A DNA stretch of 12,337 bases, from contig JBDLSO010000015.1 in NCBI GenBank assembly GCA_039799445.1, forward strand, positions 1 through 12,337, given 5' to 3'. The first letter of the stretch is position 1, and each line of letters begins with the position of its first letter. The translations under genes were made by a program, and so were the position numbers. The notes beneath the pieces are model-generated. The model did no database searches, was not told the origin of the DNA, and was given only the letters and a program-made list of their open reading frames with translations. Positions 7,422 to 11,083 of the stretch are shown piece after piece. This stretch comes from JBDLSO01 sp039799445. Its GTDB lineage: Bacteria > Patescibacteriota > Minisyncoccia > Phycocordibacterales > UBA5272.

Positions 7422-7901
7422 TTAGTTACATTTACCTGATCCGCCGATTGCTGGATTGGTACCATTTGTTCCTGTCGCTGCTGAGAATCCTTGATTGTCC
7501 ACACACCAATTTTTATTTGATTTAAGTACACCTGCAACTGCCCAGTTTTGCCCATCTGCTGAGGCTGAACAAGTTGGAGCCTGTTTAAGATTAGTATTGA
7601 TTTGAGTGATTTGTTGCAGAACAATAGGATTTGCAAATAGAGTACCAGTAGCGGCGGCGGCAGTAGCTGCAGTACAAGGAGAGAGAGAAACTGCTGTACC
7701 TATAGTTGCATTGTACTTAGTATTTGCATCAAAGTGTACTTCTGCCTGTGTTCGAAGCTGTGCAAGCTGCCCTTTTGCAGCAGCGTCTGCACCACTTGTA
7801 CGTGCAGAGTTGAGACTTGCAATAACGATTGATGAAAGAATACCGATGATTGCGATAACCACGAGTAGCTCTATCAATGTAAAACCTTTATTATTTTTCA
7901 T
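7422..7901 (-). CDS. Type IV pilin (PilA/PulG-like), second of a tandem pair
   Basis: A 159-residue prepilin from ATG 7901. The upstream in-frame extension to 8024 is rejected because MKNNKG is a normal short leader and the extension covers the predicted promoter. Cleavage is expected after Gly6, giving FTLIELLVVIAIIGILSS with Glu5. The helix continues to about residue 58 (KGQLAQLRTQAEVHFDAN). The globular part has Cys76, Cys111, Cys133 (in WCVDN) and Cys158, the penultimate residue. The last two are placed like the C-terminal disulfide loop of type IVa pilins. It is paralogous to the pilin at 8083-8568, nearly identical in the N-terminal 30 codons and divergent after. It has its own promoter candidate, a leader of about 55 bases and a terminator, so it is probably monocistronic and strongly expressed. 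Which of the two is the main fibre subunit is unknown. Confidence 0.88.
   Translation of the reverse strand: MKNNKGFTLIELLVVIAIIGILSSIVIASLNSARTSGADAAAKGQLAQLRTQAEVHFDANTKYNATIGTAVSLSPCTAATAAAATGTLFANPIVLQQITQINTNLKQAPTCSASADGQNWAVAGVLKSNKNWCVDNQGFSAATGTNGTNPAIGGSGKCN
7795..7888. repeat. 94-base near-identical block shared by the two pilin genes (copy in second pilin)
   Basis: Pairs with 8459-8552 at a constant offset of 664 bases. Only two differences were found by eye (7845/8509 and 7869/8533), both at synonymous third positions. It encodes the N-terminal helix from GFTLIELL through NSART. Immediately outside the block, synonymous differences become frequent. Confidence 0.85.
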
Positions 7902-7962
7902 ATGTGATATGTTGATATATAAATATATATTAAATGTACACTGCTTATACGTGTATGCATAT

Positions 7963-7971
7963 ATTATATCA
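7963..7971 (-). promoter_or_regulatory. Extended -10 promoter of the second pilin
   Basis: Minus-strand TG-A-TATAAT, a perfect extended -10, in the gap between the two pilins. A start about 7 bases downstream (near 7956) would give a leader of about 55 bases. There is no good -35; the DNA just upstream is A-rich (possible UP-like element). Together with the flanking terminators it indicates a separate pilin transcript. Confidence 0.6.
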
Positions 7972-7989
7972 TGTTTGATTTTTATTTTT

Positions 7990-8008
7990 ATACATATGAG
8001 ATATGTAT
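7990..8008. repeat. Perfect inverted repeat upstream of the second pilin promoter
   Basis: ATACATAT - GAG - ATATGTAT: eight-base arms and a three-base spacer. It lies between the -10 element (7963-7971) and the DnaA-box-like 9-mer (8011-8019). It could be an operator for a dimeric regulator or only AT-rich chance symmetry; it is upstream of the predicted transcription start, so it is not part of the leader. Confidence 0.4.
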
Positions 8009-8010
8009 AC

Positions 8011-8019
8011 TGTGGATAA
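8011..8019 (-). promoter_or_regulatory. Consensus DnaA-box-like 9-mer upstream of the second pilin
   Basis: Minus strand reads TTATCCACA, the classical DnaA box consensus. It is 42 bases upstream of the pilin -10 hexamer and touches the preceding terminator. An identical copy in the same orientation precedes the other pilin (8709-8717). Binding by DnaA is not shown by sequence alone; it may be a site for another regulator or an inherited part of a duplicated pilin cassette. Confidence 0.4.
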
Positions 8020-8048
8020 AACAAAAACCGCGTAAGCGGATTTTGTTT
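8019..8048 (-). terminator. Intrinsic terminator after the first pilin
   Basis: Inverted repeat with a GC core (CCGC 8028-8031 / GCGG 8036-8039) around a four-base loop. It is extended outward by A/T pairs with one mismatch (8027/8040). Reading the minus strand, the stem is followed by TTTTTGTTTT. It lies 34 bases after the pilin stop at 8083. Confidence 0.85.
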
Positions 8049-8082
8049 GTTAGGTGTTTAGAGTATCTATCTCAATATACTG

Positions 8083-8568
8083 TTATGAGCAAACTCCTGC
8101 TACTGCAGCTGTTGTAGTTTGTTCTTTATTATTTCCTGAATTGTCTACACAGTATTGTTTACCACCTCTAAGTGTTGTAGATACTGCCCATTGTTGTCCT
8201 GTTGCACTTACATTACCAATTACAGCAACCGATACATTTGCAGCAATTTGTGTCATTTGTTGCAATATAGCTGGGTTACGGAACATACATGTTGCGTCAA
8301 CAGATGTACCTGTTTGTGTAACGTTTGTACCAGTAATACTCACTGCACAGTTTGTTGCTGGTGAAGCAACAGTTGCATATGACTGATTTGCGTCATAATA
8401 TAGTTCTGCTTGTGTACGAACTTGTGCAAGTTGCCCTTTTACTGCAGAATCTGCTCCTCTTGTACGTGCAGAGTTGAGACTTGCAATAACGATTGATGAA
8501 AGAATACCAATGATTGCGATAACCACGAGTAGTTCTATCAATGTAAAACCTTGTGTTGTTTTTTTCAT
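8083..8568 (-). CDS. Type IV pilin (PilA/PulG-like), first of a tandem pair
   Basis: A 161-residue prepilin from ATG 8568. The frame is open to 8613, but MKKTTQG is the expected short leader, and the longer start would have to pass through a leader hairpin. Cleavage after Gly7 gives FTLIELLVVIAIIGILSS with Glu5, then an extended helix through KGQLAQVRTQAELYYDAN. Four cysteines (74, 94, 140 in YCVDN, 160 penultimate) match the pattern of the neighbour pilin and suggest two disulfides, one closing a C-terminal loop. The globular domain is Thr/Ser/Ala-rich. The gene sits 226 bases after pilC behind a strong terminator. It has a predicted extended -10 promoter, an (AT)11 tract and a leader of about 90 bases, and ends at its own terminator. 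Likely the major or co-major fibre subunit; that ranking is inferred from cassette design only. Confidence 0.88.
   Translation of the reverse strand: MKKTTQGFTLIELLVVIAIIGILSSIVIASLNSARTRGADSAVKGQLAQVRTQAELYYDANQSYATVASPATNCAVSITGTNVTQTGTSVDATCMFRNPAILQQMTQIAANVSVAVIGNVSATGQQWAVSTTLRGGKQYCVDNSGNNKEQTTTAAVAGVCS
8459..8552. repeat. 94-base near-identical block shared by the two pilin genes (copy in first pilin)
   Basis: Partner of 7795-7888. Same orientation, so the two copies are direct repeats 664 bases apart that could also support homologous deletion or gene conversion. Confidence 0.85.
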
Positions 8569-8583
8569 ATAACGAATGAACGC

Positions 8584-8613
8584 GTGAGTATACTCGTATA
8601 CAAATATACTCAC
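8584..8613 (-). promoter_or_regulatory. Leader hairpin just upstream of the first pilin start
   Basis: Perfect nine-base arms GTGAGTATA / TATACTCAC around a 12-base loop, in the predicted 5' untranslated leader. It ends 15 bases before the pilin ATG. It has no T-run after it, so it is not an intrinsic terminator. It may stabilise the abundant pilin message or affect access to the start codon; function is inferred. Confidence 0.5.
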
Positions 8614-8666
8614 ATTGAATAATTATTTAAATATTAATTTGACTATATGTTTACTAGTCTTCTCAT

Positions 8667-8675
8667 ATTGTAACA
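8667..8675 (-). promoter_or_regulatory. Candidate extended -10 promoter of the first pilin
   Basis: Minus-strand TG-T-TACAAT. A start near 8660 would give a leader of about 90 bases containing the hairpin at 8584-8613. The position where a -35 would fall (about 8690-8695) lies within the (AT)11 tract, so there is no normal -35 hexamer. AT-richness makes other -10 matches possible. Confidence 0.45.
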
Positions 8676-8685
8676 CATAGACGCA

Positions 8686-8707
8686 ATATATATATATATA
8701 TATATAT
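8686..8707. repeat. (AT)11 dinucleotide tract in the pilin promoter region
   Basis: Twenty-two bases of uninterrupted alternating A and T between pilC and the first pilin. It begins 13 bases upstream of the candidate -10 hexamer and covers the -35 zone. Such tracts change length by slippage. Length in this assembly may be one state of a variable locus. Confidence 0.85.
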
Positions 8708-8708
8708 C

Positions 8709-8717
8709 TGTGGATAA
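8709..8717 (-). promoter_or_regulatory. Consensus DnaA-box-like 9-mer upstream of the first pilin
   Basis: Minus strand TTATCCACA, immediately next to the (AT)11 tract and 36 bases upstream of the candidate -10 hexamer. Same sequence, orientation and approximate promoter distance as the copy at 8011-8019. Confidence 0.4.
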
Positions 8718-8754
8718 TTGTATATAGTACATTAAAACAACATGTAGTAATTAG

Positions 8755-8793
8755 AAAATAAAAATACACAGGGCGACTGTGTATTTTTATTTT
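8755..8793 (-). terminator. Intrinsic terminator after pilC
   Basis: A perfect 17-base-pair inverted repeat (8755-8771 with 8777-8793) with a five-base loop. The CACAG/CTGTG core is extended by A/T pairs, giving T-runs on either strand. It begins one base after the pilC stop codon. It should separate the motor/platform genes from the pilin cassettes. Confidence 0.88.
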
Positions 8794-8794
8794 A

Positions 8795-10000
8795 CTATAC
8801 TGCCCCTGCAACGTTGTAGATAGGTACGAGTACTGATGCAAGTAGCATACCCACACCAAGACCGAGTGCTACAATCATCGCTGGCTCAATGAGTGAGACC
8901 AATGTATCAACTGCTCCATTTACTTCACGCTTATAGAATAGAGCCAGATTTTTTAATATCTTTCCTACCTCTCCGGTCTCCTCACCAATTTTGACCATTT
9001 GTATCATAATATTTGGCATCTCTGGATGTTGACGCATAGCATCAGATAGCGCAGATCCCGCTTTCACTGAACTTGAGATTTTATTAAGTACTGCTTCAAA
9101 ACGATAATTATCTACGACGCGCGCAGTAATATCTATTGCACGCACTATCGAAATACCAGATGAAAGCATTGTATCTAGATTATCTGCAATACGCGAATAA
9201 TATAGTTTGGTATATAAGTCCTTGATAAAAGGAGTGCTTAATTTCAAATCATCCATATATTTTGAATTTGACTTTCCTGTTCTGAAAAATGCAACATACA
9301 TACCAAATAAGACAATAATAACCAAGAACAAGAGCCCGTAATCACGCAAGAAGTCACTCATAGCAATCACAACTTTAGTATAGACTGGTATTTCTTGTCC
9401 TGAGTCTTTGATAATTATAGCTAGTTTTGGTATCACAACCGTAAGCATCAATATCATTACAATAAAAAATGTACCGATTACAAATGCTGGGTAAATAAGA
9501 GCATTTTTTGTCTTTGAGGTTAATTCAAAGTTGCGATCCATATAGTCCGCCATGTACAAGAATGTCTCTTTTAGTTTTCCAGACTCTTCTCCTGCTCGCA
9601 CCATGTTTACATAAAATGCACTGAATACTGTTTCGTGTTTTGCAAGTGCGTTTGAGATAGAAATACCAGACTGTATATCATCCGCTATTTCACCTAAATG
9701 CTTTCGAAGTGGTTTACTCTCTGCCTCAGAAGCCAATATACGAAAAGCTTTGAGAGCCGATACTCCTGCTTCAAAGAGTGTTGATATTTGCCGTGAGACA
9801 ATAACAACGTCTTTTTCTTTGACTTTATCAAAAGCTAAACCAAATGACCCAAGTATACCACTCTCTTTTTGAGCATCAAGAGAGACTACAACAAAACCGC
9901 GACGTTGTAGTGCTGCGAGTGCATTGTCTTTGTTGGGAGAGTCTATAGTACCATCTACTGGTTTCCCTTCTTGGTTAATTATTTTGTATGTAAATATCAT
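8795..10000 (-). CDS. pilC: Type IV pilus inner membrane platform protein (T2SSF family)
   Basis: PilC/GspF is the polytopic membrane platform that links the cytoplasmic ATPases to pilin polymerisation. The 401-residue protein has an N-terminal cytoplasmic stretch (FTYKIINQEGKPVDGTI, residues 3-19) and then two tandem T2SSF domains. The domains are at about 65-190, with MVRAGEESGKL at 133-143, and 265-395, with MVKIGEETGEV at 335-345; the paired GEExG motifs are characteristic. Membrane segments are predicted at about 168-192, 221-239 and 372-396. Length is typical. It starts seven bases after the pilT stop. A -10 hexamer overlaps that stop and ends six bases before the ATG, so it could be transcribed alone as well as from upstream. 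It ends at a strong terminator. Confidence 0.97.
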   Translation of the reverse strand: MIFTYKIINQEGKPVDGTIDSPNKDNALAALQRRGFVVVSLDAQKESGILGSFGLAFDKVKEKDVVIVSRQISTLFEAGVSALKAFRILASEAESKPLRKHLGEIADDIQSGISISNALAKHETVFSAFYVNMVRAGEESGKLKETFLYMADYMDRNFELTSKTKNALIYPAFVIGTFFIVMILMLTVVIPKLAIIIKDSGQEIPVYTKVVIAMSDFLRDYGLLFLVIIVLFGMYVAFFRTGKSNSKYMDDLKLSTPFIKDLYTKLYYSRIADNLDTMLSSGISIVRAIDITARVVDNYRFEAVLNKISSSVKAGSALSDAMRQHPEMPNIMIQMVKIGEETGEVGKILKNLALFYKREVNGAVDTLVSLIEPAMIVALGLGVGMLLASVLVPIYNVAGAV

Positions 10001-10006
10001 ATATGT

Positions 10007-10015
10007 ATTATAGCA
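10007..10015 (-). promoter_or_regulatory. Extended -10 promoter element of pilC (predicted leaderless)
   Basis: Minus-strand TG-C-TATAAT, a perfect extended -10. It overlaps the pilT stop codon and ends six bases before the pilC ATG, so transcription would begin at the start codon. No good -35. Near copy of the pilD element in sequence and spacing. Confidence 0.55.
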
Positions 10016-11063
10016 TTCTCTCTAATGCTTTTGGATTATTTGAATGCAGAAATGCATTTTCTGTTGTTATTTCTCCTCTTCGTACCAGATCAACAAGCGA
10101 TCTATTCAGATCAATCATTCCCAAATCACTTCCTGTTTCTATAAGTAAATCAAGCTCGTTTGTTCTGTTTTCACGAATCAGATTTGATACAGCATTATTG
10201 TTTATGAGAAGTTCACAGGCAGGAATGAGCCCTCCTGAAATACGAGGGATGAGACGTTGAGAAAAGACACCTAGTAGACTGTTTGCAAGTTGTATACGTA
10301 TTTGTGCTTGACCTTGTGCTGGGAATGAATCTACAATACGATCTATTGTTTGCGAAGCACTATTGGTATGGAGAGTCGAGAATACCAAATGTCCAGTTTC
10401 TGCGGCTGTGATAGCTGTACCTATTGTCTCGTGAGTACGCATTTCTCCTATCAAAATAACATCTATATCTTGGCGAAAAGCTCCATTGAGAGCGTTCTCA
10501 AAAGACGAAGAATCAATGCCTATCTCTCTTTGGTCTATAATAGAGTTGCCAACTGGATACACAAACTCAACTGGGTCTTCAATAGTAACAATATGTTTTT
10601 TTTGTTCTTGATTAATCAGATTCACAAGCGATGCAAGTGTCGTTGATTTACCTTGACCAACAGGTCCTACCACTATAAAGAACCCTTGCTCTTTGCGGGC
10701 AAAGTTTTCAACTATTTGAGGTAAGTTAAGCTCCTTGAGATCAACTATTTGAGGAAGTATACGAAGTGCTATACTGATATTCCCTTTTTGGAAAAAAGCG
10801 TTTCCTCTGATTCTTGTCTTTTTGACTTCGAAAGAAAAGTCGCACTCTTGTGATTCCAAGAACTGTGCAAATTTAGATGAAGAAATCATTGCTTGCAAAA
10901 ATCCAGCAGTATCTTGTGGTTTCAGTATCGGCTTTTTAAGAAATGAAATCAGTTCTGTGTTGATTCGAGCACTTGGATTATGCCCTACTGAAAGATGAAG
11001 ATCAGATCCTCCTTCTTTTATAAGTATGTCGATTAATTCTTCGAGTTCAGTTGTATAATTCAT
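10008..11063 (-). CDS. pilT: Type IV pilus retraction-type ATPase
   Basis: PilT is the hexameric cytoplasmic ATPase that powers pilus retraction and so twitching, adhesion or DNA uptake. The 351-residue length is typical of PilT and shorter than PilB. An N-terminal PAS-like part has GGSDLHLSVG (18-27). Walker A is GPVGQGKS at 133-140 with Lys139; this departs slightly from GPTGSGKS but keeps the essential Gly-Lys-Ser. The Asp box is TIEDPVEF (160-167), Walker B ends in DVILIGEMR (201-209) with Glu207, and the His box is TGHLVFSTLHT (223-233). Then come SFPAQGQAQIRIQLANSL and a C-terminal AVSNLIRE helix, both PilT-like. It follows pilB by 20 bases and has a TATTAT element six bases before its ATG. 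Confidence 0.95.
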   Translation of the reverse strand: MNYTTELEELIDILIKEGGSDLHLSVGHNPSARINTELISFLKKPILKPQDTAGFLQAMISSSKFAQFLESQECDFSFEVKKTRIRGNAFFQKGNISIALRILPQIVDLKELNLPQIVENFARKEQGFFIVVGPVGQGKSTTLASLVNLINQEQKKHIVTIEDPVEFVYPVGNSIIDQREIGIDSSSFENALNGAFRQDIDVILIGEMRTHETIGTAITAAETGHLVFSTLHTNSASQTIDRIVDSFPAQGQAQIRIQLANSLLGVFSQRLIPRISGGLIPACELLINNNAVSNLIRENRTNELDLLIETGSDLGMIDLNRSLVDLVRRGEITTENAFLHSNNPKALERML

Positions 11064-11069
11064 ATATAT

Positions 11070-11075
11070 ATAATA
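11070..11075 (-). promoter_or_regulatory. -10-like element of pilT (possible leaderless start)
   Basis: Minus-strand TATTAT ending six bases before the pilT ATG, matching the spacing of the pilC, pilD and gatC elements but without the TG extension. It is in an AT-rich run, so chance is more likely here than for the others. Confidence 0.35.
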
Positions 11076-11083
11076 CTACACTC

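Noticed and set aside
7606..8019. Plus-strand open frame of 137 codons opposite the second pilin
   Set aside because: It is the shadow of the pilin frame on the other strand: it lies opposite the conserved pilin helix, encodes no recognisable motif, and extends through the pilin promoter and leader region.
7902..8024. N-terminal extension of the second pilin to an ATG at 8024
   Set aside because: It would add 41 residues before a normal short class III leader and would cover the extended -10 promoter and inverted repeat; leaders that long are unusual for this pilin type.
8054..8386. Plus-strand open frame of 110 codons opposite the first pilin
   Set aside because: Antisense shadow of a clear prepilin gene; Cys/Thr/Val-rich composition reflects the complement of the pilin codons and nothing supports expression.
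8569..8613. N-terminal extension of the first pilin to an ATG at 8613
   Set aside because: MKKTTQG is a normal leader, the extension overlaps the leader hairpin, and the ATATG start context fits 8568.
8623..8859. Minus-strand open frame of 78 codons across the pilC end and the intergenic region
   Set aside because: It overlaps the pilC 3' end out of frame, runs through the terminator and the (AT)n tract (giving an Ile-Tyr repeat) and has no start signal.
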